Part shown: positions 23,966-32,211 of the stretch, piece after piece
How the letters are laid out: each line of letters opens with the position of its first letter
Position numbering within the stretch: position 1 is the stretch's first letter
Assembly (NCBI GenBank): GCA_949841595.1
Contig: CATKZB010000001.1
Location: 1-64,000 of the forward strand
Reading direction: 5' to 3'
Origin: an uncultured Christensenella sp.
GTDB lineage: Bacteria > Bacillota > Clostridia > Christensenellales > UBA1242
Length of the DNA: 64,000 bases
Program-made: the position numbers and the translations under genes
The notes under the pieces: model-generated
What the model was told of the DNA's origin: nothing
Databases searched by the model: none
The model's input: the letters and a program-made list of their open reading frames with translations, nothing else

Positions 23966-25128
23966 TGGACAGAGTTTTGTTATTAAAATTTGGAGAATTG
24001 TTTCTTAAGGGAAGAAATAGAAGAGAGTTTTTGAAACTTCTGAAAAGCAATATAATAAAGAAACTTCACAATTTGAAATTTAAACTTGTGGAAACTCAAG
24101 GTCGCTTGATAGTTTCAGACTATGAAGAATCTCAAGAAGATGAAATTATTGAAAGACTTCAAAAAGTTTTTGGACTTATAGCTGTTATGCCTGCGATTGA
24201 GTTTGATACAACACTAGAAAATATAAAAACATATGTTGATACATTAGATTTTTCGGGTGTAAAGACTTTTAAAGTGGATGTGAAACGTGCTGATAAGACA
24301 TTTTCTATGATGTCTATGGAATTGGAGCGATATTTGGGTGGTGTGGTGTTAGAGAAAAATCTAAATTTGAAAGTTGATTTATACAATCCTGAAATGGTTG
24401 TAAATGTTGAAATTAGAGTGAATCAAAAGACCTACATATATAATAAGTTATATCCATGTGCTGGTGGGTTGCCTTTGGGTAGTGCAGGAAAGGGGTTGCT
24501 TTTATTGTCTGGAGGAATTGATAGTCCTGTTGCTGGTTATTTGATGGCAAAACGTGGTCTGACTTTAGAGGCTGTGCATTTTCATTCTTATCCATATACA
24601 AGTGTTCAAGCTAAAGAAAAAGTTATTGAGCTTGCAAATCAGATTTCGGAATATTGCGATGAGATTAAACTTCATATAATTTCTTTCACTGAGATACAAG
24701 AGCAAATTCATAAAAATTGTGACGCTGATTATATGATCACGATAATGCGTAGAATTATGATGCGAATTGCTGAAAGGCTTTGTAACAAAAATGGGTTAGG
24801 CGCGATTGTGACCGGAGAAAGCTTGGGGCAGGTTGCAAGTCAAACGATGCAAAGTATGAATGTGACAAATTCAGTAGTGTCTTTGCCGGTGTTTAGGCCA
24901 GTGATTGCATATGATAAAGAAGAGATAATGGATGTTGCAAAAAAGATAAAAACTTATGAAACTTCAATTTTGCCTTATGAAGATTGTTGCACAGTGTTTC
25001 TGCCAAAAAATCCAGTAATTAAACCTACAATAAGTCGTGCTGAACACAATGAACAATTTTTGGACATTGAAAAGTTGGTTGAAGTTGCAATTGCAAATGA
25101 AGAAATTATGGTTATCAAAAATTTCTAG
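23965..25128 (+). CDS. thiI: tRNA 4-thiouridine synthase ThiI
   Basis: About 387 aa from the ATG at 23965 (TGATG overlap with the desulfurase stop). It has an N-terminal ferredoxin-like/THUMP region (residues 1-165) and a PP-loop ATPase with LLLLSGGIDSPVAGYLMAKRG near 172. GAIVTGESLGQVASQT and the C-terminal PYEDCCTVFLPKNP follow. The rhodanese domain of enterobacterial ThiI is absent, as usual in Firmicutes. It adds sulfur to U8 of tRNA and may supply thiamine thiazole sulfur. Confidence 0.96.
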   Translation: MDRVLLLKFGELFLKGRNRREFLKLLKSNIIKKLHNLKFKLVETQGRLIVSDYEESQEDEIIERLQKVFGLIAVMPAIEFDTTLENIKTYVDTLDFSGVKTFKVDVKRADKTFSMMSMELERYLGGVVLEKNLNLKVDLYNPEMVVNVEIRVNQKTYIYNKLYPCAGGLPLGSAGKGLLLLSGGIDSPVAGYLMAKRGLTLEAVHFHSYPYTSVQAKEKVIELANQISEYCDEIKLHIISFTEIQEQIHKNCDADYMITIMRRIMMRIAERLCNKNGLGAIVTGESLGQVASQTMQSMNVTNSVVSLPVFRPVIAYDKEEIMDVAKKIKTYETSILPYEDCCTVFLPKNPVIKPTISRAEHNEQFLDIEKLVEVAIANEEIMVIKNF

Positions 25129-25141
25129 AAAAATAAAAATG

Positions 25142-25168
25142 GCATATCAGATTGATATGTCTTTTTTT
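25142..25168 (+). terminator. Rho-independent terminator after thiI
   Basis: CATATCA and TGATATG (7-bp stem, 3-nt loop) followed by seven T residues, 15 nt after the thiI stop. Confidence 0.7.
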
Positions 25169-25275
25169 GTTTGATATGATAGGTTGCAGGGTGAAGGGCG
25201 AAATGTATATTCATTTATAATTATAAATTTCAAATTTATAAATTTTCAATTTATGAAATTTTTATAAAAAATTAG

Positions 25276-25289
25276 TGAATAAATATTCA
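25276..25289. promoter_or_regulatory. ARG box (ArgR operator)
   Basis: TGAATAAATATTCA is a perfect palindrome matching the ArgR operator consensus, 9 nt before the -35 of argR. Further ATGCAT/TGAATAA half-sites at 25335-25368 lie downstream of the -10. Together they imply autoregulation by arginine-bound ArgR. Confidence 0.65.
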
Positions 25290-25297
25290 AAAATCAC

Positions 25298-25326
25298 TTG
25301 CATATTTATAAATTTTATTGTATAAT
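25298..25326 (+). promoter_or_regulatory. Promoter of argR
   Basis: TTGCAT (25298-25303), 17 bp, perfect TATAAT (25321-25326). It sits between ArgR half-sites in very AT-rich DNA. The region 25170-25270 holds only AT-rich tracts. Confidence 0.6.
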
Positions 25327-25371
25327 AATCAAAAATGCATGAATAAACATAAATTTATAATTATGCATAAA

Positions 25372-25404
25372 CGCTACACAGCCCTAATTACCGTGCATGT
25401 AGCG
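25372..25404 (+). promoter_or_regulatory. 5' UTR hairpin of argR
   Basis: CGCTACA (25372-25378) pairs with TGTAGCG (25398-25404), 7 bp with a 19-nt loop, ending 7 nt before the AAGGAG of argR. It has no T-run, so it is more likely an mRNA structure than a terminator. Confidence 0.4.
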
Positions 25405-25420
25405 ATTTAAGGAGAAAAGA

Positions 25421-25873
25421 ATGGCAAGAAGCTCAAGACAGTCAAAAATTTTGGAATTGATTTCCACTAAAGAGATTGAAACTCAAGAAGAGTTGGCAAG
25501 AGAACTTAAAAATGCAAATTTTGAAATCACTCAAGCCACCATTTCTCGTGATATCAAAGAATTGGGTTTAACCAAAATTTTGACAAATTCTGGAAAATAC
25601 AAATATGCAATTCTTGGAAATGAGCAACAAGTTGTTTCTAATAAATACATAACAATCTTTAAAGAATGTGTCATTTCAGTTAAATCAGCTTTGAATTTGA
25701 CTGTTGTAAAAACAATCAAAGGTATGGGTTCTGCTGTTTGTTCTTTTATTGACAAACTTAATTTAACAGAACTTATGGGTGCAACCTATGGCGATGACAC
25801 AGTTTTGTTGGTTTTCCCTTCCACTTCTTTTGCAAGTGAAGCTGTTGCCACTTTAAGCGAATTGATGATGTAA
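25421..25873 (+). CDS. argR: Arginine repressor ArgR/AhrC
   Basis: A 150-aa protein of standard length. The N-terminal winged helix has SRQSKILELISTKEIETQEELARELK and QATISRDIKELGL (recognition helix, residues 40-52). The C-terminal oligomerisation and arginine-binding domain ends with LMGATYGDDTVLLVFPS, carrying the G-DDT motif. It represses arginine synthesis and activates catabolism. As in Bacillus, recN follows. An ARG box overlaps its own promoter region. Confidence 0.95.
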   Translation: MARSSRQSKILELISTKEIETQEELARELKNANFEITQATISRDIKELGLTKILTNSGKYKYAILGNEQQVVSNKYITIFKECVISVKSALNLTVVKTIKGMGSAVCSFIDKLNLTELMGATYGDDTVLLVFPSTSFASEAVATLSELMM

Positions 25874-25891
25874 TTTTTGGAGGTTGAAAAG

Positions 25892-27544
25892 ATGCTTTCA
25901 GCTCTTTCTCTTAATAATGTTGCTTTAATAAAAAAGCAAACTATCGAATTTGGAAAAGGTTTTAATTGCCTTCTTGGGCAATCTGGAGCTGGTAAGAGCA
26001 TTATTATTTCTGCTCTTAATTTTTCTTTGGGTGCAAAGGCTGATAAAAATTTGGTTCGTTCAGGGGAAAACCAATTAAGAGTTGATGCCGTTTTTGATGA
26101 TTTGTCACAAGAAGCGATTGATTATTTGAAAGATCAAGAAATTGACGTTGAAAATGAAATTATCATAACAAGAACAATGACTTCTGAAGGAAAATCTTCC
26201 ATAAAAGTGAATGGGTTTCCTGTTACTGTCAAATGTTTGCAAGGTTTATCAGAACTTTTGGCAGACTTTTGTGGTCAACATGACAGCATTGGGCTTTTGA
26301 ATGTCAATAATCATATCTTTCTTTTGGATAGATTTATAGGAAAAGAAATAGATCAAATAAAACTTGAATTGTCAGAAAAAATTGATCAGCTCAAAGAATG
26401 TGAAAGCAAAATCAAGAAATTGGGTGGAAGTGAAATAGAAAGAGCTCGAACAAAAGAGTTGTTAAATTACCAAGTTCAAGAAATAGAAAGTGCAAATTTA
26501 GTTGCAGGAGAAATGGAAACTTTGAAAGAACGTTTTGATTTCATTTCTTCAGCTGAAAACATTTTTGACAAAGTGGGAGAGTCGGTTTCTAAGTTGGAAG
26601 AACAAAGAGAAAGTGTGACAACTCTTCTATATGATGCAAAATCAGCTTTGTCAGGATTGTCTAACTTTAAAGATATTGAAGAGTGTCATTCTCGAATTGA
26701 AAACTGCTATTATGAAGTTAAAGATATTGTTGAAACTTTAATGACAATAAAAAATTCAACTGAATTTGACCCAATAGAATTGGAAAGAATTGACTCAAGA
26801 CTTGATATGATTAAAAAACTTTCAAAAAAATATGGAAAAACCGTTGAAGACATTTTGGTTTATTTGGCAAAATGTAAGAAAGAACTGGAAGAACTTGAAG
26901 ATAGTGAATTTATGTTAAATAAGTTGCAAAATGAGAAATCATCTCTTGAAAAGAAAGTTGATCAAATTTGCCAAGATTTAAGCACAATAAGAAAAAATTA
27001 TGCTTCGAAACTGGAAGTTCAAATTATGAAGCAACTTGAAGATCTTGAAATGAAGGGAACTTATTTCAAGGTAGATTTCGAGCAAATTGATTTTTCGAAA
27101 AAGGGCTTTGATGGTGTTAAATTTATGTTTTCAGCAAATAAAGGGCAGGAAGCAAAGGATTTGAACAAAACGGCTTCGGGTGGTGAACTTTCCAGACTTA
27201 TGTTGGCATTTAAAAATGTTCTGTTGGATAAAGAAAAAGTGCAAACCGTGGTGTTTGATGAAATAGATTCTGGAATCAGTGGTCATACAGCAGGAAAACT
27301 TGCAGAAAAAATTGCAAATATATCAAAATATGTTCAAGTTATCTGCATCACACATACACCAGTGGTTGCTTCAAAAGCCAACACATTTTTGCTTGTTGAA
27401 AAACATGTAATTGATGAGACTACCGTATCTGAAGTCAAAAATCTTGATAAAGATGAAGCAGTGACAGAGGTTGCACGATTGATTGACGGTGGAAAGGAAG
27501 TTTCAAACACAGCAATTGAACATGCAAAAAAATTGTTTGAATAA
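25892..27544 (+). CDS. recN: DNA repair ATPase RecN
   Basis: About 550 aa from the ATG at 25892 with GGAGG 8 nt upstream; a TTG at 25877 precedes that site. SMC-like: Walker A LLGQSGAGKSIIISAL near residue 27, a long coiled coil (about 150-360), signature ASGGELSRLMLAFKNVL and Walker B TVVFDEIDSGISG. It acts in double-strand break repair. The argR-recN-spoIVB neighbourhood is conserved in spore formers, here with three genes inserted before spoIVB. Confidence 0.96.
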   Translation: MLSALSLNNVALIKKQTIEFGKGFNCLLGQSGAGKSIIISALNFSLGAKADKNLVRSGENQLRVDAVFDDLSQEAIDYLKDQEIDVENEIIITRTMTSEGKSSIKVNGFPVTVKCLQGLSELLADFCGQHDSIGLLNVNNHIFLLDRFIGKEIDQIKLELSEKIDQLKECESKIKKLGGSEIERARTKELLNYQVQEIESANLVAGEMETLKERFDFISSAENIFDKVGESVSKLEEQRESVTTLLYDAKSALSGLSNFKDIEECHSRIENCYYEVKDIVETLMTIKNSTEFDPIELERIDSRLDMIKKLSKKYGKTVEDILVYLAKCKKELEELEDSEFMLNKLQNEKSSLEKKVDQICQDLSTIRKNYASKLEVQIMKQLEDLEMKGTYFKVDFEQIDFSKKGFDGVKFMFSANKGQEAKDLNKTASGGELSRLMLAFKNVLLDKEKVQTVVFDEIDSGISGHTAGKLAEKIANISKYVQVICITHTPVVASKANTFLLVEKHVIDETTVSEVKNLDKDEAVTEVARLIDGGKEVSNTAIEHAKKLFE

Positions 27545-27576
27545 AAGAAGATGAAAAACCATCTTCTTTTCTTTTA
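27545..27576 (+). terminator. Terminator after recN
   Basis: AAGAAGATG (27545-27553) and CATCTTCTT (27560-27568), 6-nt loop, then a T-rich run. Confidence 0.8.
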
Positions 27577-27590
27577 TCATAAATAAAACG

Positions 27591-27618
27591 CACCTTTCAT
27601 ATTTTATTTTAAAGGTGG
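27591..27618 (+). promoter_or_regulatory. Hairpin that would mask a ribosome site
   Basis: CACCTTT (27591-27597) is complementary to AAAGGTG (27611-27617), which is the Shine-Dalgarno of the next gene. If the 5' arm is transcribed, the pairing would hide the site and could regulate translation. Confidence 0.35.
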
Positions 27619-27625
27619 TTGTCCA

Positions 27626-28240
27626 ATGTTAGAGTTTATTGCAGAAAATTTTTCAAATTGTGTTCATTTGGCTATATTTTTGGTGGCTATCTTTCCTGCA
27701 ATTGAAAGTAAAGTTGCTATTCCTTTTGGTCTTTCAAGGCCAATTTGGGGCAGTGCAACGCTTTCTCCAATAGTTGTTATGCTTATTTCATTTGTAGGCA
27801 CTATGTTGCCATCAATTTTCGTTATTTTGTTGTGCAGAAAGATTAAAAACAAAACAAGTGGGTTTATATATGACAATTTTACGGTTAGAATGCAAAACAA
27901 ACTGAAGAAACATATAGACAATTTCAGTAAGAAAACGACCCTGCTTAAAAAGTATTTATTTCTTGGAACTTTTGTTGCATTACCACTGCCTTTGACAGGG
28001 GTTTACACAGCAAGTATGATAGCAGGTTTTTCAAACTTGAAAATCGGATATAGTTTTCTTTCAATTCTTATTGGAGAATTTTTAACCTGTGTTGGGATGA
28101 CCATTATTTGCTCTTTGTTTGAAAATTCAGGATTTTATATGTTTGTCATGTCAATTGTGATGGGATTCCTGTTGATGGTTATTAACGGCATAATTTATCT
28201 TGTCAATCTCATTAAAAAGAGAAAACAAAATAAACAATAA
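27626..28240 (+). CDS. COG2426 putative small multidrug export protein
   Basis: A 204-aa membrane protein with five to six hydrophobic segments. The motif AIFPAIESKVAIPFG (residues 20-34) and LFLGTFVALPLPLTGVYTAS (about 112-131) are hallmarks of the COG2426 / Sm_multidrug_ex family, named for weak similarity to small multidrug transporters; the true substrate is unknown. It lies between two terminators and is a single-gene unit. Confidence 0.85.
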   Translation: MLEFIAENFSNCVHLAIFLVAIFPAIESKVAIPFGLSRPIWGSATLSPIVVMLISFVGTMLPSIFVILLCRKIKNKTSGFIYDNFTVRMQNKLKKHIDNFSKKTTLLKKYLFLGTFVALPLPLTGVYTASMIAGFSNLKIGYSFLSILIGEFLTCVGMTIICSLFENSGFYMFVMSIVMGFLLMVINGIIYLVNLIKKRKQNKQ

Positions 28241-28302
28241 AAAAGAAAAGAGATGTTAATATTGTTCTGCACGAACTAAATTCTCTCTTTTCGTTTTTTA
28301 AG
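28239..28302 (+). terminator. Possible terminator with a long, structured loop
   Basis: AAAAAAGAAAAGAGA pairs with TCTCTTTTC-GTTTTTT (one bulge). The loop contains a small GTTC/GAAC stem. It lies immediately after the COG2426 gene. Confidence 0.5.
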
Positions 28303-28380
28303 TTAAGAATGTTTGATTTTTATGTCTTAACTTACTTATATAATGTGTTGATTTTTAAATAATATTCAAATTATCTGAAA

Positions 28381-30096
28381 TTATTTTCCAAATTTTTTAT
28401 AGATAAACTTTTTGATATAATAATTGATTGGAAAGGCGATAAGAAGTCCAAAAATAGGGACAATTATTGATGTTAGATAGTTTATCATTGTTTCATATTG
28501 CATTCCACATATAATGTTAATTATAAACACAACCAACGATGCCAGAAGAAAAACTGCCCAATTGATTATGCTGTTGTAAATCAAAACAGGTTTTTTGCTT
28601 GGATAAACTTTATATTTAACAAGTGTATAAACAAAGTAAACTAAGAAAAGAATTGGCAAGGTGTAAAACATGAAATTTGTTCCTGTTTTAAGTTGATTTA
28701 CAGCATTGATAATGCCGAACAACACAGCGCAGCCGACACCAGACAAAAGCAGGAGTATGGCTGAATTTATAAATTGTAGGAAATTTGTGTTGTGATTTCT
28801 TTCGACGGAAGATTTTTTATATTCTTTAAATTCAATGCCATGAGTTTGATAATATTTCTTTAAAGTTCCATAATCTGCAAAACTTGAAGTTTGAACTGAT
28901 GCTTCTTCCACAATTTCAGGTTGTGAGATTTCTGATTTTGTGGATTTTTCTTTTTTATGTTCAAACAATTTTGCCATCATATCTTTGTAAGTTGGCTCAA
29001 GATTTGTATTTCTCTTAGGTGCAGGCAGATTGTCGTCATAAATGTTGACTTCAATATTAGGAGGAGTAATTTTCTTCTGAACTGGAATTTCGCTCATTCG
29101 AGGTCCAGTTATGAAAATTGCATCATCTTTTGGTTCTTCTTCACTAGTTTCAACAGAAGCTTGAGTTGGTTCATTTTTAACATAAAACATTTCTTCAGAA
29201 GAAGTAGCTTGAGTTTCAATAGGTGAAGGTGATGGGGTAAAATTTTCTTGATTGTTTTGGCGTAAGTTTAGCATTGATTTTTTCAGTTCTTCAATTCTAG
29301 CCCTTTGAATTTCCTCATCTTCAGCTTTTTCATAAACTACAGACATTTCTATTTGATTTTCAGAAAAACTCTTTCTTTTTCTGTATTTTTTAAGCTCAGT
29401 TGAAGTGTCGTAAAGACGTTGATTTTGTTCTGTTTCAAATGGAGTAAGTTCTGTTTTTTCTGACTCGTCCAAAAATTTGGCATCGTCTTTTGCAGGTTCT
29501 TGCTCGAGCTTTGCTTGATAATATTCTATTTTTTCGTCGTTTTCTTCTTGAATTGCTGGCTCGGTTTCTTCTTCATGAGAAGGTTGTTCGATTGGTGGCA
29601 TGTTGAAAATGTCCATTTGGTTTTCTATTATGTCATTTTCATTATCAGCTTCTTCTTGTTGAATCTGACTTGTTTTATCTTCTTTCACCATATCAAATAT
29701 GTTTCCTTGTTGCAAGAAAACAGGGGAGTCTTCTTCTGTTTGAGTTGTTGATTCTGCTTCATTTACACTTTCAACAACAGTGTCGTTGGAGTCTGGTTCA
29801 TCAAAAGAAAAATTTTCAAATTCTTTTGAAAGTGTTTCAAGATACTCTCTTCCTTGATTTGTGATGGTGTAATAATGTCGTTTTCCACCAAATTCGCTTT
29901 CTCCCCAATAAGATGACGAAACCAAACCTTTTTTCTCCATTCTTGTCAAGCATGAATAAAGGGTGGGCTTTTTCATAATGTAGTTTCCACCAGATTTTTG
30001 AGAGATAAATTCTATGATTTCAAGACCATATTTAGATCCAGAAGAAAGACTGTCGAGAACTAAATATGAAATTTGTCCATTTGAATTGAATGCCAT
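28381..30096 (-). CDS. Membrane-tethered PadR-family regulator
   Basis: About 571 aa from the ATG at 30096, with AAGGAGA 6 nt upstream. Residues 1-90 are a PadR winged helix (ISYLVLDSLSSGSKYGLEIIEFI, YIMKKPTLYSCLTRMEKKGLVSSSYW, YYTITNQGREYL). A ~290-residue Glu/Gln/Ser/Thr-rich disordered linker follows. From about residue 405 there is a short soluble block, then four hydrophobic segments and a basic C terminus. Typical PadR proteins are 100-190 aa and soluble. This one should bind DNA while anchored in the membrane, perhaps sensing envelope state. It is a single leftward gene; its targets are unknown. Confidence 0.85.
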   Translation of the reverse strand: MAFNSNGQISYLVLDSLSSGSKYGLEIIEFISQKSGGNYIMKKPTLYSCLTRMEKKGLVSSSYWGESEFGGKRHYYTITNQGREYLETLSKEFENFSFDEPDSNDTVVESVNEAESTTQTEEDSPVFLQQGNIFDMVKEDKTSQIQQEEADNENDIIENQMDIFNMPPIEQPSHEEETEPAIQEENDEKIEYYQAKLEQEPAKDDAKFLDESEKTELTPFETEQNQRLYDTSTELKKYRKRKSFSENQIEMSVVYEKAEDEEIQRARIEELKKSMLNLRQNNQENFTPSPSPIETQATSSEEMFYVKNEPTQASVETSEEEPKDDAIFITGPRMSEIPVQKKITPPNIEVNIYDDNLPAPKRNTNLEPTYKDMMAKLFEHKKEKSTKSEISQPEIVEEASVQTSSFADYGTLKKYYQTHGIEFKEYKKSSVERNHNTNFLQFINSAILLLLSGVGCAVLFGIINAVNQLKTGTNFMFYTLPILFLVYFVYTLVKYKVYPSKKPVLIYNSIINWAVFLLASLVVFIINIICGMQYETMINYLTSIIVPIFGLLIAFPINYYIKKFIYKKFGK

Positions 30097-30160
30097 AACA
30101 ATTCTCCTTATAGTGAAATTATATATACATAAACATTTTTTGTCAAATAATTTTAAGGGT

Positions 30161-30243
30161 ATTATGCAAAAAGTTTTCCATTGCATAATATCTTAAAAAG
30201 TTGTGATATGCAACATAATTCCACTATATATTGTGGTGATATG
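30161..30243. repeat. Interspersed palindromic repeats, copy C (composite)
   Basis: ATTATGCAA (30161-30169) and TTGCATAAT (30181-30189) form a perfect 9-bp inverted repeat. Next to it lies CCAC-TATATATT-GTGG (30221-30236) with the family core. The tract is in the padR / ygjP-like divergent intergenic region. Confidence 0.7.
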
Positions 30244-30270
30244 TAATTTTAAACAATATCTGGAAATCTT

Positions 30271-30299
30271 TTGTAATTTGCACTTAAATGTGTTAAAGT
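30271..30299 (+). promoter_or_regulatory. Promoter giving a probably leaderless transcript
   Basis: TTGTAA (30271-30276), 17 bp, TGT-TAAAGT extended -10 (30294-30299). The -10 ends 7 nt before the ATG at 30307 and no Shine-Dalgarno exists, so transcription would begin at or next to the start codon. Confidence 0.45.
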
Positions 30300-30306
30300 A
30301 AATATT

Positions 30307-30939
30307 ATGAAAGTGGAAATTTTAAGAGAAAAGAGAAAGACAATAGTTTTAAAGATTATCGACGAAAAAACGGCAGTTTTGAAAGTGCCATTAAAGTTGA
30401 GTGAGAAAAAAATAAATGAATTTTTGCAGTCAAAATGTCTGTGGCTTGAGAAAAATGTGAAAAAGATTAAAGAAAATAATAACTTTTCAAAACACTTTGA
30501 ATTAGATAAGTTTGTTTATCTTAATGGCGAAAGTTTCATGCCAGTTCAAGAAATCGCAATCGAGTTTGACAAACTTTCTCAAGCAGAAAGAAAAAGAAAG
30601 ATAAAGGCGTTTTATCTGACGATGTTTTTTAAATTGGAAGAATTGGCAAAAGACATTTCTTTAAAAACGAATTTGAAATATTCTGAAATTAAAATTGCAG
30701 ATTCTAAACGCATTTGGGGCAGTTATAATTCAAAAGGGCAGCTGAAACTCAATTGGAAACTTTTGATTTTGCCACAAGAACTTGTTTGCTATGTGATTTG
30801 CCATGAGCTTTGTCATAGTTTGCATATGAATCATAAACCACAATTTTGGGCTAGTGTCGGACAAATTTGTCCTAATTTTAAGGCGTTAAGAAAAGAACTT
30901 TGCAAGTTTTCTTTTGTTTTAAGAAGTGAGTTGCTTTAA
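30307..30939 (+). CDS. YgjP-like (DUF45) zinc metallopeptidase
   Basis: A 210-aa cytoplasmic protein. The zinc motif HELCHSLHMNHKPQFW (about residues 170-185) has HExxH with a downstream His/Asn pattern typical of YgjP-like proteins, and RIWGSYNSKGQLKLNWKLLILP is the preceding conserved strand block. Physiological substrates are unknown. The gene has no ribosome site and a promoter placed for leaderless expression. Confidence 0.88.
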   Translation: MKVEILREKRKTIVLKIIDEKTAVLKVPLKLSEKKINEFLQSKCLWLEKNVKKIKENNNFSKHFELDKFVYLNGESFMPVQEIAIEFDKLSQAERKRKIKAFYLTMFFKLEELAKDISLKTNLKYSEIKIADSKRIWGSYNSKGQLKLNWKLLILPQELVCYVICHELCHSLHMNHKPQFWASVGQICPNFKALRKELCKFSFVLRSELL

Positions 30940-30975
30940 GGAATAGTTTATGCCATTTTGTACACTCTAAGTTTT

Positions 30976-32151
30976 ATGAAAAGGAATAGTGTTTCGTTAA
31001 TATGTTCAATTTTGCTTCTCTGTTTATGCTTATCCATCTTAATTCCCATTCAAAATATCAATAAAATAGAAGGGGACTTTTTGACCAATTACGAAGATAT
31101 CAACAATGCAAATGAAAATAAAGTCTTTGGTCATTTAATAAAATCAGAACTTAAGGAAAAAGAAAAGATTGTGGGAGGACAAAAAACCAAGCAAGGGGAA
31201 GTGGTTTTTAAGCTGTTTGGTTTTATTCCTGTTAAAAAAGTTAATGTTGTGCTTTCTGATGACCAAGAATATTATGTGGGTGGAGTGCCAATTGGATTGT
31301 CAATCAACACAGATGGAGCAATTGTTATTAGTGACGAAAATGAGAAAGATAGTTTTCTGCGTGAAGGGGATATTATAACCGAAATCAATGGCGTTGAAGT
31401 TGAGACTTTGGATTCGATTTCTGAAATATTGCAGAATTGTGGTGAAGAAGTTGAGATAAAAGTTTTAAGAAAGAATAAAGAAATAAAATCTTTGGTAAAA
31501 ACTGTGAGAGATAGTGAAACTGGCAGGCTTAAGCTTGGATTATGGGTTAAAGATGATATATCTGGCATTGGAACTTTGACATTCGTAAACAAAAACAGCT
31601 ATAGATACGGAGCTTTGGGGCATCCAATTGTTGAAGGAAGTGGTGGAAATGTTGTGCCTGTTTCAACGGGAAAGATATATCAATGTAATCTTATCGGCAT
31701 AAATAAAGGCAAAAAGAATGATCCTGGTGAATTGAGATGCATTTTTGTGCCAAATTCTCAAAGTAAGGGCAATATTGAAAGCAACGATAAATTTGGCATT
31801 AAAGGTGTTTTGGATGATGTAAGTGGACTTGTTGATGAAAATTTGACTGCTAAACTTGGTGGAAGGCTGGGTGTTAAGATGGGTAAAGCCAAAATTATTT
31901 CAAGTATAAGTGGAATCAGGGAAGAATATGATATTGAAATAATCAAAGCGAATTATCAGAAATCAGCAAACGACAAAAGTCTTGTGTTTAGGGTTAAAGA
32001 CAAACGTTTGTTGGAGCTTACTGGAGGAATTGTTCAAGGTATGAGTGGATCTCCAATTATGCAAGATGGAAAAATAATAGGTGCAGTGACTCATGTTTTC
32101 ATGTCTGACCCGACAAAAGGTTATGGAGTTTATACTGATTGGATGTTATAA
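30976..32151 (+). CDS. spoIVB: SpoIVB serine peptidase
   Basis: About 391 aa from the Met at 30976 (MKRNSVSLICSILLL); an upstream TTG at 30958 is possible. One N-terminal signal anchor, a PDZ domain (about residues 85-170, VGGVPIGLSINTDGAI...LREGDIITEINGVEV) and an S55 peptidase domain with VQGMSGSPIMQDGKIIGAVTHVF follow; GMSGS holds the catalytic Ser and GHP...EG the His region. Made in the forespore, it triggers pro-sigma-K processing across the intermembrane space. spo0A, its usual next gene, is absent here. Confidence 0.95.
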   Translation: MKRNSVSLICSILLLCLCLSILIPIQNINKIEGDFLTNYEDINNANENKVFGHLIKSELKEKEKIVGGQKTKQGEVVFKLFGFIPVKKVNVVLSDDQEYYVGGVPIGLSINTDGAIVISDENEKDSFLREGDIITEINGVEVETLDSISEILQNCGEEVEIKVLRKNKEIKSLVKTVRDSETGRLKLGLWVKDDISGIGTLTFVNKNSYRYGALGHPIVEGSGGNVVPVSTGKIYQCNLIGINKGKKNDPGELRCIFVPNSQSKGNIESNDKFGIKGVLDDVSGLVDENLTAKLGGRLGVKMGKAKIISSISGIREEYDIEIIKANYQKSANDKSLVFRVKDKRLLELTGGIVQGMSGSPIMQDGKIIGAVTHVFMSDPTKGYGVYTDWML

Positions 32152-32152
32152 A

Positions 32153-32211
32153 AAATACTATATAAACGGTTTATTCAACAAATAATACACCATATATAGT
32201 ATTATGCAATC
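32153..32211. repeat. Interspersed palindromic repeat, copy D
   Basis: TACTATATA (32155-32163) and TATATAGTA (32193-32201) are perfect arms around AACGG...AATAATACACC. ATAATAC/GTATTAT is an inner palindrome, and the tract ends TTATGCAAT. It fills the gap between the convergent spoIVB and recombinase genes. Confidence 0.75.

Noticed and set aside
25200..25275. Short tandem repeats of AATTTATAA type
   Set aside because: They look like low-complexity AT-rich DNA rather than a CRISPR or iteron array; spacing is irregular.
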